Assembly (NCBI GenBank): GCA_026874595.1
Contig: CM049317.1
Span: 20,047,882-20,111,881 of the forward strand
From: Sipunculus nudus
Taxonomy: Eukaryota > Annelida > Sipuncula > Golfingiida > Sipunculidae
Reading direction: 5' to 3'
Length of the DNA stretch: 64,000 nt
Part shown: positions 32,935-46,165 of the stretch, piece after piece
How the letters are laid out: every line of letters starts with the position of its first letter
Position numbering within the stretch: position 1 is the first letter of the stretch
Notes under the pieces: model-generated
What the model saw: the letters and a program-made list of their open reading frames with translations, nothing else
What the model was told of the DNA's origin: nothing
Databases searched by the model: none
Program-made: the position numbers and the translations under genes

Positions 32935-35245
32935 AAGCACAAGTTAGTTTAATGCCGAAGCCCTCCGGCACAGATATAACCAACCAGAAAATAAGCTCAT
33001 ATAATTATATGTCTCTCTGTGCATCCATTGATATACCTGGATTTGCAAGACAACCTCGGTAATTTTGTCCACAATCAGGTCGTAATGTAATTTAAGAACT
33101 AATAACTTAGGTTTATAAAATAACCCGATGCACCTCTAAGCATGATCAAACAAAAGTAGTATATTCAGCCATAAATGTGACGTCTGTCTGCTTGTTCAGC
33201 TCTTGCACATATCCCCGGTTTAGTACAACAAGTCATCAAAAGGAATGCAACTATCAACGCAACGTTCATGTCTGAAAAAAAAAACCTTGCGATTTCATAC
33301 AGTGCAGCAAATTCCTGCCATACGCTGCTCAACATATTTTTCCATTATTGTAAATAAAATACGGTTATGTTTATCCGATTGGCTGTATTTCATGGTATAT
33401 CGTTATAAAGGGCATCATACCCTAACTTTGTTATCTTATCTGTCGGTTTTCTGTTTAAACAACATTACATATAATGTTTGGAAAAGCACAATTCATTCCC
33501 ACAAAAGGTACGCTTTAGCATTATTGTGAATGTTCTCCTTAATTGTTCAAATGGAAGGTTCTGCAGTTAACACAAATATTTAAATAAGAACAGTGATAGG
33601 AGTGTCCGGAGAAGATGCATCAAACTTCAAGTCACGTTATGTTTGGCACACACCATGAAATACCGTTTATAACTCAGAAGTCACAGAATCTGGCAAGATC
33701 GACCGACTCTATCGAAAATGTTGACAAATGTATTGTATTTAATTTGGCTTTCTTAATGTATAAATTGTCTACCAATAGGATCCTAATAGATATGTGAGAA
33801 TGTATAACCCTCAGGGCCCAATGCCCTCACTGTGAAGGGCAGTGCATTAAAACATAAAATCCCGGCTGAACTCTTAATGAACAACAGGTCCAGTGTGGGC
33901 GAAAATGTGAAATACTGTGTTTTGAAATGATATACTCAATTTTGCAGTCCTCAATTAGCAAAACAATATAACCAGTTTGGTTTGGACTAATTTTGTCGCA
34001 GTATTGTGTCCTCCGTATATCATTAATTTAACTTTAAGAAATTTACTAATTAGCAGAATAACAAGAGAGACTGGAACATACAGCGGTAATCAATTTACAT
34101 TAGCAGATCACATAATACGATTATTTGTTTTAAACGTATGAGACTGATGGTTCTGGTGGGTTTCTGGATTACAATGATTGAACATCTGTTTTGGAGTAAT
34201 TATCCTGGATGCAACACCCTGCTTTCGCATATGAGTCAAAACGTTCTGAACAATTAATTAACTACAGTGAGCTTAATTTTGGAAAAATCAAACCGATAAT
34301 TAATGGCTATTGCAACCATACAGAAGTTCGGAACAATATCTTTTATACATACAGCTTTAGTTTCTTCAATATTCAGGATTAAAAAATTCTGAGAATAATT
34401 GTAATAAATAATGATGCAAACAGGTTTAATATCAACGAAGGATTAGGATAACAATATTTCTCATATTTCATTTCTTGATATCAGGGATTCCCTTTTGGGG
34501 ACATTGTTATCCAAAATGTGAACAAAATTCTGATACAATATAATTTATGGATAAAACTGTACCGTGCACCATCCAATTTAATTTTTTGGTATTTAACTAA
34601 AAGTAGAACAACCTGCAGAAATTCAAGCTTTGATAATGTGGTTATCACCTCTATTTGCTAAATATTCCAAGCGGAAAAGGTTCAAAATTAGAAATGATAT
34701 GTTTAAAAAAAAGAACGGTTCACATACAAATATTATAACGGATAGGTTACTAAACAACATTTTAGGATCGTGTCCCCTTGTGAGTGTAATAAGATCTCTC
34801 AAGACAGTACATTTGTTTTCGTTATTTATACTCTTACATAGTAACAGTATTGAGGGATTATTTTTAGAAATAAAGAATAGTGTATTCCTAAAAAGACTCT
34901 TTTGACACTTATATTAATTAATGTTTTGTGATGCTTTCTGGACTTTCAATATATATTACCATTGACATGCGTTATTTTAGTCGGGCCCCCTTTATGCTTG
35001 CCTGATGGAATTACTATTAAAAAAGTCCAGAACAAGTGAGTATAATTGATTAGAGGATCACAATCACTGGATACAAGTGGACTTTCCATTATAATTATAA
35101 AACAGGCAACTTACAATTCCGCATCGGGTACACCGCTAATAAAATAGATACTGGTACATCGCTTAGTCGACGGCACGTATTAGTGGAGATTTGGATCGCA
35201 TGCTCAAGTGAAAAATGCGCCATTCCTTGTTTTACCTTAACCTCT
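32935..35245. other. right arm, upstream of gene Q
   Basis: It matches the left arm (16,390-14,060), and 34,160-35,190 also matches the orphan block at 2,435-3,520. No confident exon. Confidence 0.4.
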
Positions 35246-35251
35246 TTTTAG

Positions 35252-36516
35252 GTTGCTGTGTCAGTATGTCAGTATATGCCAGAGCCGATAAGTAATGTGC
35301 TACTTGTTATTTTTTTAATGGTATACTCATTTTATCAATAAACTATTTAAATATTTCTGCTACATTGCAGGTGCGTTTCTTATTACAGCCTATTTAATGA
35401 AAGTAGGGTAATCTGGAATGAACATATCCCCTTGTTATATCATGTTAATGCAAAATAAATATATGCACAAGTTTCTGTTCTTTAGAAAAATGTTTGACCA
35501 TTAAGGAGTTGTTTACATTTTACATAGAGGCATGAAGACTGCTCATTAACGAAAAAAAAAAACAGTCACTGATGAGTAAATGACAGCTTACAGATTTTCA
35601 TTTTTCTTACATTTGGTTCAATGTACAAGTGCATGTATGCATATAAAAATTGAACGAAATATGTTAAATTGACCATGGGTATAATTGTTGAGATAGACAT
35701 TTTTGTGATGCGGTTGAGTGATATTAATATTTGAAAGTTATGTTTGCCAAATTGAAATAGATAAAAGATACTTGACATAGATCTTAGGAGCAATCACAAA
35801 ACGAAAGTTATCTTCTATTCCCAGGAAATGATTTTGCGCAGATTGCGCAAATGAACAAACTAAACGGCCTGTTTGAAAGACACGATCCGGAGACACGTTT
35901 CAAAAAGATATACAATCCCCATGCATACGTTTTACCTCCCGGATATAAAATACACAAAGGCAAGGGTGAGTCTAAAAATTTGGCAAAATATGAAAGTTTA
36001 TATTCAGATTCATTGCAACATGATTTCTATATGTTCTTAATAAACAGTCCCGATTCTAAAGTTCATAATAATATACCGAAAATTTATGTTATCAAATAAA
36101 AATGTTGTTATCTCGTTGATTTCAATATTCACAACATCATACAATCATGTAGCGACTCAAGACTCCTAGGTTACAACAAAAACTACTCAGGACAAAAGTT
36201 CTTATAGATGGAGCTTATTTAATGTAAATATGCTAAAGATGTAGTCCAAAAACTGCAAGATAATTTTTTCATATATTGTCTTCAATTTAAAGTCAGGTTT
36301 AACATTTCGTTATATGTATGTGTTATTTTATTTGACCATGGTATTATTAATACGAGGAGACATAATAGCGATGCTTACTGTATTGATGTACACAAAAATA
36401 TTTCGTTAGGAAGAAGACGGAGGAAAAGAAAAGGTGTTGGATCTCGGGAAGTATGTTTAATTGTTGAATATACGCATGTTCTGATTATAATATACGACAC
36501 ATTATTTACATAATGG

Positions 36517-36570
<54 letters not shown>

Positions 36571-36828
36571 AATAATTCTTTAAATAATGTTTCAGACGTG
36601 TAAATAAAGCTCATGGGTTAATTACTAATTTTAGAATCGTATTGGAAACTTTCTATCAGGTATTCTTTTTACATAATTTCAAGTTCAATGTTACTGTATT
36701 TGTATTGAGTGATAATTAATTTCTGAGCAATAGTTGTGTGGAAGTGGAAGGAGGATGAGAGTAAGAAGGAGTGGACAATTACCCACAATATTTGGAATTC
36801 AAACTTGGAAAACCTTCTCGACGTTTAG
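35252..36828 (+). pseudogene. NTF2-like gene Q-right, dead
   Basis: Mirror of Q-left with at least four lesions. The mini-exon at 35,252-35,287 has lost its donor (GAGCCG|ataagt; left has gtaagt). Exon A at 35,825-35,965 is open (NGLFERHDPETRFKKIYNPH, AYVLPPG, donor gtgagt). Exon B at 36,357-36,450 lacks 57 bp of the central strand (94 nt instead of 151) and has CGT TAG where left has CGT TGT. The exon C acceptor CAG is CTG (36,720s), although the coding part up to the stop at 36,826-36,828 (EWTITHNIWNSNLENLLDV) is well kept. Exon A needs the proximal acceptor here, the one its left counterpart cannot use. Confidence 0.8.
36520..36567. repeat. (TA)n microsatellite in Q-right intron
   Basis: Mirror of 12,753-12,820 with a different length. 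Confidence 0.95.
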
Positions 36829-36829
36829 A

Positions 36830-39075
36830 TATATACAATGTATATGAAATAAATAAACATGATTCTGCATCAAACCGGGTTTCGTTACGCATTTTATTGT
36901 TTTGCACATTCTGTGTTAGTAACCTTCATTGTACAGTCGAATATAAAACACGACATAGAGAGTACCTTTTGTTTCCCGATATATTAGACACCTAGTTTCT
37001 TCCAAACATCGCTCTAAAATTAAGATTCTCATTCCATTGTTTGGACATTCTGTATTAGTATCTATAAGTGTATATTCGGGTATGAAACAGGGAATTGAAA
37101 GAGAACTTTGTATTATCTTTCATATAAAACACCCAGTTTACTCCGGAATACAATCTATAGGTTTTTCTTTAAATAAACGGTATTTGGAGTTAATGTTCAG
37201 GATGCATGTAATGATGTCTAATAGCCCGGTATTTTGAGTACTTTATCAAGTAAAGGGAGATAAAGAGGTCGACGGAATGCTGATTGTTTGTAACACTGAA
37301 AAGAGGAATATAAATCTTAATCTAACACATTTAAAACAATAAAACTGGACATGTTATACGAAAAACGCCTGCAAATTATACTTACAACCACAAATGACGT
37401 TGAGCCAGCATGCATGTCGGTTGTTGAAGTACATGACGAAGTCTAAGTATCTGATACTTAATTTCTTAGAGAAATATTAAATGAAATACAGGTGTTTGAT
37501 ATCAATTCGTTAGTTAATGCTTTTAAAACTTTTGTTTTGGTCAATTAACAAGCACAGTTCAGATGCTTGGGTCAACAGCTTCCCGATCGTTAACTTGTTG
37601 TCATTTTTTTTTTTTTTAATAATTGAATTACATATGAAAGGTTGTTAAAGGTTACTGTAAAGTGCTGCAAAGCACATTTGATTATCTCTTCTTTTAGCAA
37701 ATGAGCTGCCGGGGAGTTGAGATATTGGTACCTTCTAGTATTAAGAATTAGAGAAGGTGCAAATAACCTTTTTAATTCTGAACGCTTACCTTTTTCTTCT
37801 ACTTCTTTAAATGACTGAAATGAACATTTGTTACAGCTATTTCTTTTGGATATTAAGAGCTACATTACGTGGGAAATTTGTTATTTTTTTTTTGTAGCAA
37901 ACAGATGAATTTGTATGACTTTACAATAATGGCTTTGCTATTTCCGCTGTGTAAAGAGGATAGGGAAGAGTATTTATTTAACATAATGACATATGGGATT
38001 ATCTAGAGTTTGGTGTGTTTGCTCGAGACTTTTACTTATAAAATATTTTAATTCGTCATATTAGGAAGACAGTTGCATTAATTCAAAATTAGAAAGGAAG
38101 GCGTTTTCCTTTTCCACTGTTTTCATTTTGATAATATTCATTTATATGATTGGTTATTTGAAAGGATTGCACACAAGTGTATTAGATATAATGATTATGG
38201 ATAAAATAACAGCTTTTCATAAATGAAACTGGATAAGTTACAATTCAATATCGAGGTAATCAGCAGTTTTATTTTTTTTCGAAAATTAAAAAAGGATGCA
38301 ACTGAGTAAGGGTAAATTTTTATTGCAGTGCTCAAGCTAAGATCCAGAACTGGGTGATGAACATATTTTCAATTAGTTTAGGCTATATTTGAATTGTAAA
38401 TATGGTGTTTATTTCGACTGTAGTAAATACACTCCAACGGAAATTCTTTTCTAAGCATGATGTCATAATCCAAATCTTGACAAAATCAACCGTGTTTAAA
38501 CTCCATTTTACAATGCTATGAAATACTATGATGCCTCATAATAATTATGATATCGGCATGGCTTGTGTCTTGGCGTCTGACCGAAGGAACTTGTGTTATT
38601 TATGATGCCTCTTCGTTCAATTATGAAATACCTGACTGCCAAACTCCTCAATTTGTAAAGTTGTTGGGCACGCACATGGGAGTTCCTGTGACAAAAGTGG
38701 TACGATGAAAAGATTCAAATGCGTTTGGTATATAGTAGAATTTCTAAAATAATGGTTAATAAAATAGAGGTACATGAATTTATTACTCCTTTTTTTATGG
38801 TAAAGCGCACAGCATACATTAAATGGCTTGTATACATATTCCTATATCAATGTCAACTCCTATGACATGGTGCATATTTAATCATAACTGAACAAAATAG
38901 CAAAAAAAAAAAAAAAAAACGCGATGAATGGGACACGGGTCTCAATTCAATATTTGGTCCACTAGCAAATTTCTTTTCTGTCTAGAAATAAACTATATAA
39001 GGACAACGGTAAGTTTGCGCTCTCAAACATGTAATATCCTATATCCATTCAATGGATTTGTACACATAACAAAAC
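36830..39075. other. outer part of right arm, non-coding
   Basis: It matches 12,490-10,230 reversed and partly 52,342-53,560. It contains a long A run (38,900-38,919; T run at 10,378-10,395 in the mirror). Confidence 0.5.
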
Positions 39076-39343
39076 AAGAATTACCCATGGTATATCCAAT
39101 TCGCTTATAAAACCATCTGCTGCCGTAACATTAAAATTCCCATTCTAGTTCCAATCTCTACGATATATATATGCTTCATATACTTAAATCATTTAATATA
39201 GAACAGCAAAAATTGCGACATTTAAATGTTCAGGTAGTTTAATCGCACAGGCAAGGGAAGAAATCTACATCAGACAAAATCATAAAATTCTGAATCACTC
39301 ATTGGTTATACAGACGGGGTCTTTAACATTCGACTGGGTTTAT

Positions 39344-41746
39344 TCAAATTATATTTTTTAGTTTGTGTGGATTAGAGAGTTTATTCCAGATATGATACAG
39401 GAGTTTCAATTCTCCAGCTGGCTTGATTTTTCTCCATACAAACATCGCTCTGAAATAATATCATATCTGTTTAAAAAATTACCAGAAAAGGCTGTTATAT
39501 AAAACACCTACTGGCAAAGTGCAAAGCACATCAATATTACATGAAAACAACATAATATAATGGTGCTCTTTGTCATGTGGACTATAAAGAAATTAAAGAA
39601 ATTTCAATTGATTAAAGGAAACCACATTACCTGGTATTCAGTGGATCTGTTACAGCAAATTGTTATCATCCATATACTACGTGAGTAAAATTAAATGTTC
39701 GTTTTCTTGAACTTAAATTCTTATCCTAAAACTTACTTTTTTCTTATATGTTGTGTGAATGTATTTCAATAAAGCATATTTTAATATATACTAATGTGCA
39801 CTAGTACGTAATGTGTCTCTTCTATGACTTAACTGTCGCATTTTCGTACCGTCCATTAGCCAAGAAAGTGTTTTCAAAACCTTCGACTTCATAATGGAGC
39901 ATTTGGATCGCGGTATCTCCTTCTACTGCCACCGATTCTGCTGAACTTAGACCTCCTTCACAAAACTCATCAGGTTGTTGATATGTTCGACGATTCTATC
40001 TTTTCCCGAAAATAATAATGAATAAGCACACCGACGATATATTAATGAAAATTTGACTGCATTGAAGGAATAGCTCTCGTATCTTTTAAGACCAAGATAA
40101 AAAGTTTAATCACATAAATATGCACATATATGTAAATACTTCCTAGCCAAGTGCGTGGGTGACGTGGGTTTTGGTGAGCTCTTCCGTTCTTCTTGTTAAT
40201 TTCAAAATTGTTAATGATGCATAATGTTTAAATACAGTTACATTTACGAAATGAGTCCTTTGCTTTATGTTGTTTTGCTTTTATAATCTTTCAAACTTAA
40301 ATGTGTCTTAATGACAACGGCTCCTAAAAGTTGTTTCTCTGCACTATGTGTTCTCTCTGTTTGGTGTGTGTTTGTCGCCGCAGTCTACTCTATCTCTTTG
40401 CTTTCCATCTATGTCAAATTGAGGTGATATATTTTCTGAGGAAACGACCGTTTCTATCATTTAAATAGACATTCAGTACCTAAGCTTACCCCAGATCTAT
40501 TGGATACACCATAAATTAATAATTAAATCCTAACAACGCCCATGAAATGACTTAGTGTGCTCCACTGGATTAAGAGAGGCCAGTTTGCTAATTAACAAAT
40601 CTCAATTACCAAAGGCTAAAAATGTTAACACCTCTTAGTTTGCTCCGAAATTGTTTTATATTCAATCAGTATCTTAGTCATGACGCCATTGCTTAATAGT
40701 AATATTTTAACGTGCTGTTTAAATGCTTGTCTTTCTTCCGGTTTTCTGTACTTTTTACCAGGTTTAATTATTCGGTTGTGTTTATTGGCCTGTTCCAATA
40801 CTGATACTACACTGCATAAACTTTAATATTCTATAGGGTTTAACTGAATTATCTTATCCTTGACTTATTTAGAATATGTTAGAAACGAACATTATTTAGT
40901 TGGTTCTTTATAATTCTTCTCATAGCATGTTTTTTTTCTCCTTTATATAGCTATGAGAATTAAAAATAAATAGTATAATCGTTTGTCAGATCAACTCCGA
41001 ACTTGTAATACATCAATACAAGACCAGTTACAGGCATATGTTTTATATCCTACAGCATTTGTGTCTCGGTTACCTATGAATAAAACATCGAATTCATTCT
41101 AAATGAAACATTAGTCACCGCCTGTTCTCCATCCATCAGTCAGCAAATCATTTAAGTATCTCCCTTTCCAATTAATATTTAAGTATCCTATCTTTGTTTT
41201 GGGATGGGTCATGCGTTTAAGCCCTTGATGATCTTTCTTTCGTTGTATGAAAACAAATATTTTAATTTTACTTAGAATTTCTTTATAACCATTTCTATCA
41301 TATTTATCTCAGTCTTAATGTATATGTGTTCAAAGAAATTTAACCAATTAATGTACGCGACGGAAAATCTATTTTTTGTTATTCTTTAATATTGTGTTAT
41401 ATAATTTACTTTTGTCCTTTTCTAGATTTAACTTGAATATGATGTCTTAAAAAAGGGAACATATAGAGATTTGTCCTGAAAGGGTTAAATGCCACCAGTT
41501 AGAACATTTTGTATTGGATTTCGTATTGTTTGCCCCTTCTCTGGTTCTGTCTAACGGCCGTTGTAACACTTTCGGCATTCCAATTTCGGACATCAATGAA
41601 AAATATTTTGTAACCTTAGTATCTAGACCATAAACTGTCCATTGATACTAAAGCTTACGGTTAGTTTGTAAACCTCTTCGTTACGTTACATATACTGGTC
41701 TTACGTGGCTAAGATGTTGACTAACACTAGTGACAATGCAGAGGTT

Positions 41747-41802
<56 letters not shown>

Positions 41803-42105
41803 AGAGAGAGAAAGAGAGAGAGAGAGATGGGGGGTACGAGTGAGCAGATTAGATTTCAAGATCAGCATTTATTGCCTTCGACCTTCGTATCTATTACATT
41901 TGTTGGCGCATGGGAATACTTTAATGTAAAAATGTGATTTTAAGAATTTTTGTGGATTTTTTCTAATCTTTGCCCTCTCTGGCAGGCTCTCCATGACCCA
42001 TAATGCATTTCTCCTGCAGGTAGATTTGATCGTAGAGTGCTTCGGGTTTGTAGAAATAAGTGTGAAAGGCATGCGCCATTGACATGATATGCTGTTCGTC
42101 AGTTC
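39344..42105 (-). CDS. NTF2-like (SnoaL/DUF4440-type) gene S, damaged
   Basis: Minus-strand exons: 42,105-41,968 (A, 138 nt, acceptor tttccag|), 39,999-39,850 (B, 150 nt, acceptor gaaaag|, donor GGACG|gtacga) and 39,449-39,344 (C, acceptor ttatttcag|, stop TGA). A reads MAHAFHTYFYKPEALYDQIY and EKCIMGHGEPAREGK. B reads DRIVEHINNLMSFVKEV, then, one base out, LSSAESVAVEGDTAIQML and HYEVEGFENTF. C reads AMFVWRKIKPAGELKLLYHI and WNKLSN. Two defects are visible: the exon A donor reads AAAG|attag instead of gt, and exon B is one base short of the family's 151. It may be a young pseudogene, or an assembly error may explain the frameshift. A possible promoter lies about 2.3 kb upstream. Confidence 0.6.
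41750..41828. repeat. (TA)n plus (GA)n microsatellite in S intron
   Basis: TA array followed by GA-rich sequence, between exons A and B of gene S. Confidence 0.95.
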
Positions 42106-44390
42106 CTGGAAATATAAAATATATTCACATACACAATATCGTACACCAGGGATTTGGACTATGGATAAAGTTCATTAAAAAATTTCCATTGGCATTATAT
42201 TAGTTACACATTGACAGTAAGGTAAAAGTAAATGGTAATTCTGTTGCCTTGCAAAAAAAAAAAATGGGCGGATCATTATACTGTTTATTCTCATATATGC
42301 CAGCACGTATGATCATTTAATCGTTTGATACTCCCGTATTTTGATATTATTGTAACACTGTCCTGATGTAAAGAGCCAGAAAATTATCAGTAAATGTTCA
42401 TTCATGTGTGTCTTTGCCTTCTCGGGCATTCCTCTGGTAAAATAACCTCCATTTACTGACCATCATTGTGGAATATGGTTGTCTTCATCGAGCTTAATGC
42501 AACTTCTGTAAAATTATGTGTTACTCTTTTTTTATTTATACAGCAATAAACATTGTATCAAATGACATTTTATTAAGTCACATGTGTGGCAACATCTACC
42601 TGCCTTTTCTATCATAGCATAGATCGTTGGTTTAGTACCAGTCGCAATCAAAAGGAAAAAAAATCACACCACAAAGACAGGTCTATTGTCTGATATGAAA
42701 TATGCAAAATTAATGACTAGAGGTCGAGCGCTTGCCGGAAACGATGTGGAAACTGACAAAGCATTTGTAAAAAAATATAAACATAGAAGGAAATTACAAT
42801 CATTAATAATTAATATTATTTTTATTTGTAATGTGAATGAAAGATGCTTATAATTAAAATATGTGGCATATAGTAATATAATGAATTATATTCTAGCTTT
42901 TTCTAGCTTTTTTTCTATCAGTCTTCTGCCTCAACGAAAATACATAGAAATACACATGCCTGTACATTTTCTCGAATATTCTCATTAAACGTTTTAAGTG
43001 ACGGTTTTGAATTCAAACGGAGATCCTGGAAATAAATAGTGGCAATCAATATATGCCTGTAACATATAATAAAAAGAAAGACCCTGTATAGTAATTTGCT
43101 GAATTCTTTGGTACAAGCCCCCACCCCCCCCCCCACCCCAAAAAAAAAAAATAAATAAATAAACAAGATACACTGTCGTATCAGTTGTCGAGAGATAATG
43201 TAATTTAATTAGCACTTTTTAAAGCCTATCACGGTCAAATGAATTATGTACCTCGCCCTGTTATTACATTTTCATCAAATATCAAATTAAGCTAAAACAT
43301 TGTTCCTGTAGCAGTATCATGGTTTACGGTACTACAACATGTAAGGTAGATAAATCTAGGAGATATTTTTATTTAAAACAAATATTAAGATTCCACGTTT
43401 TACCTTTTATGCAATACCTGCTATGTGCGCATGGCTGTGTATATGTCAGTAAAAACGAAACTTCTGATGATGAATAGTTATATATGAAGCTTGGTATATG
43501 TTTAAAGAGTATTTCAAGCAACATTAAACGTGGCATGTTATACTTATATCCTTGAGTAATGCACATGGACGAGGAAACTATTGGCCTGGAGGTTACGACT
43601 TTAAGTCAATTGTTCTCTTGCTTTGTATATAATTTTAATTTGCTGAAGTAACCTCTCTTCTAAAACATTTTTGTTGACATTTATGTTGTTTTTAAAGCGA
43701 CATTTAAAGTTATTAATTCAAATTATAAACTAAAAACGTTCAGGCTACTTGTATGACTTCACTGCCATTGAATGCAAACGAAGGGAAGGTAACCGGGACT
43801 TTTTTCAATAACTTGTTTTTCTTTTTTAAAAGCACATTATGAAAAAAAAACGTATATTTTAGAAGAATTCTATACATATGTTTAAATTGTCCTCTTTTGA
43901 TATACATTAAAAACAAATGATTTGAATTGCATCAACTGCCAGAGATTAAATAGACGTTTAATGATTCCCGCCATTTAATAAAATGGAATGAAACGATATA
44001 ATCTAATTTAACCGATTTTGGTGCAAATAGACGCTTAGTTACAATATATTAACCTTTACAACAGATGTGGGTTAAAAGAATTTCATGTTACAAGTTCGGA
44101 TGAACAAAAATATTAAGGGCGTAAACAATAAAGAACATAGAATAATACAAAATTCTAGATGTATCCGGAACTCTGTACCTGAATATGCCACTTTGCACCA
44201 CAATATTCAGTACCACACACGGTTAGCGTAAATTATCCTGGTCTGTTGCTTGACTTCACGGCAGACACACATTTACGGTTTCCTGGTCCTTCTGTAAATA
44301 GGAGTCAACACTGGAGTCTGTTAGGGTTATCTACGTGGCTGCCCGGAGCTAGTACGTTGACCTAAGAGTTTATGAAGTATTCTCAAGTGC
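42106..44390. other. no recognisable exon
   Basis: This region should contain the first exon of gene S if that gene is complete, but I could not identify it. A C/A homopolymer-rich stretch at 43,120-43,165 produces glycine/phenylalanine-rich false frames. Confidence 0.35.
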
Positions 44391-44396
44391 CCAGAG

Positions 44397-44419
44397 CTTA
44401 TATACGCCTGGTTACGTCA
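44397..44419 (-). promoter_or_regulatory. putative core promoter (CRE-like site plus TATA box)
   Basis: On the minus strand TGACGTAA (44,419-44,412) is followed 8 bp later by TATATAAG (44,404-44,397), in a locally more GC-rich region. Orientation fits transcription towards gene S. The match to consensus is good, but AT-rich DNA yields chance TATA boxes. Confidence 0.3.
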
Positions 44420-44424
44420 CACAT

Positions 44425-45395
44425 CCTTCCCGCCTTTTGCTCATTAATTGCTTGATCATGGAAACATAGCAAAATATTAGAAAAATCTAGTGTGCAGTTG
44501 CGTTGCATTTGATGTTTACAGTGAACAATGTTACTACAGGAACCGTCTAGACTAAAACAGGTATGAACCACTTATTATGGAATCATAACTCTACTGAAAC
44601 CAACATTGAATAGGGCACCTGTATCCTCAAAAAGTTCTCACGTTAACACCGATTTAAGATATTCCATATTAACGAACAACAAATTATGAAAAAAGTCACC
44701 TGGTAACACTCCTAACTTGCATGTGCGTTTTGATAAATTAGTCACAGTTCGCAGGCAATCAGACGGTAAGGCAATAGACTTTATGAGTATTCCTCTGATA
44801 ATATAAATACAGGAAGATAATGTCTATCACAGAATCCTTGTTGACAGACGCAATTTTATCCTCCTCCTTGGTACCTGTTAGCCAATTGAAGACTTAGGAT
44901 TAGATGCTTGTGCGTACCTTTATAATACTGAATTCAAAGAAATTCTGGACTTGCTCCAATTTACATCAGGGCTATTATAATACAGCCAGAGTCATCCTGG
45001 TACAACACAGTTATTCGTTAATCCAAACAGCACAGGAGACAGGTGAAGATACTTTGGAGAAAAAAAAAATCTGTACAGAGAAATATATAAGAATATATAA
45101 GGATATCATGAACCAAAGTTAACAAAATGAAAATTCAAATTCAAACCACTACACGTCTACTATAAATGAACACAAAGAGGACTCATAACTCAGGTTGCCA
45201 AAATTATACCAACAATTGCATGTAAAAGCTGAGACTTAGACCCATTGCCTAAAGATCTTTATAAGAAGGTAGCACGCTTACATTTCCTTTGGTAAGTGCA
45301 ATCATAAACAAGTCGTTAGCTAGTTGAAAGTTTCCGAAGAATTACAAGGTAGCACTTGTAAACGCTCTGATCAAGAAATGTTATTTAGATCCAGA
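44425..45395. other. no recognisable gene
   Basis: The 72-codon frame at 44,904-45,122 has no motif. It may be the ruined upstream part of the retrotransposon that follows. Confidence 0.3.
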
Positions 45396-45399
45396 AAGT

Positions 45400-46080
45400 T
45401 TTACAGATTTGGAGTTATTTAGACTTTAATGACTTGTTAGATCCATAACAATCTGCATACAAGAAAGAGAACAGTACAGAGACAGTTTTAGTTCGTTTTC
45501 AGAATGATATACTCTGCGTCCTTGGTAAAAATAAGGCAGTTTTGTTAATCCTGTAAGATCTCTTTGCAGCTTTTGAGACAAATAATAATGATTGTATGAT
45601 AAGAACACTGCAGCAACTTGGATTAACAGGCACCCTTTTGAAATGGTTTTCCTCAGATCAGAGAACTCATTCGTAAATTGTAAAGATAAAGGGTAATGTC
45701 TTTAAAGCAAGACAGTTAAAATGTGGAACATCACAAGGCTAAGTCCTTGGGCCTACTTTATTCACAAATTAAACATCATCCCTTGGTTCTCTTCTTCGTC
45801 AAGATTTGACCAACTATCATTTTAATGCAGATGTTATACAGGTATATGTAGCATTCGAATCTTATAAACTTGACAGTCACATTCATCAGAGGGATTTTTG
45901 TGTACCAAAAGTACACAAGTGGATGAGCCAGCATCCATTGGAAATGAATGATGAAAAAACAGAAGCCATATTAGTTACACAAAAACATTTGTTAAGAGAA
46001 ATTGGTTTACCAACACTTCAATAGACTCTCATCAAATTACACCAACATCAACCGATAGAAATATTGGTGTTATTTTATTC
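45400..46080 (+). mobile_element. non-LTR retrotransposon, reverse transcriptase fragment (dead)
   Basis: Across interrupted frames this reads QSAYKKENSTETVLVRFQND, DLFAAFETNN, LQQLGLTGTLLKWFSSDQRT, CGTSQG then a stop then VLGPTLFT, and NYHFNADVIQVYVAF. Then come VHKWMSQHPLEMNDEKTEAI and LVTQKHL. These are the ordered motifs of a LINE reverse transcriptase (fingers, 'SAAFDT', 'GVPQGSVLGP', the catalytic 'YADD' box, 'LN..KTE'). The catalytic aspartate pair is degraded to NADVIQ and several stops are present. The arrangement is closest to CR1/L2-like elements, from memory. Confidence 0.75.
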
Positions 46081-46120
46081 ACATGCATCCATTTAATATA
46101 AGTATAAATATAAGTATAAG

Positions 46121-46125
<5 letters not shown>

Positions 46126-46165
<40 letters not shown>

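Larger units (their letters stand above)
23639..39075. repeat. right arm of giant inverted repeat
   Basis: Reverse complement of 10,225-20,825, about 4.8 kb longer. The excess is mainly at 26,165-31,367, which holds the first two exons of gene R and three tandem units. The inner edge is at 'cagttaaatgac' (23,639) and the outer edge at 'gtgtacaaatcc' (about 39,065). Confidence 0.9.

Noticed and set aside
10225-39075. Inverted arms as an assembly artefact of two haplotypes
   Set aside because: About 10 percent divergence, different gene content and lesions in each arm, and a unique spacer argue against it, but read data are needed to exclude it.
41955-41975. AT-AC (U12) intron after S exon A because the donor reads 'attag'
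   Set aside because: The U12 donor consensus is ATATCC and the exon B acceptor is AG, so a mutated GT donor is simpler.
42918-43215. Glycine-rich frames
   Set aside because: They come from a C/A homopolymer stretch in the reverse orientation.
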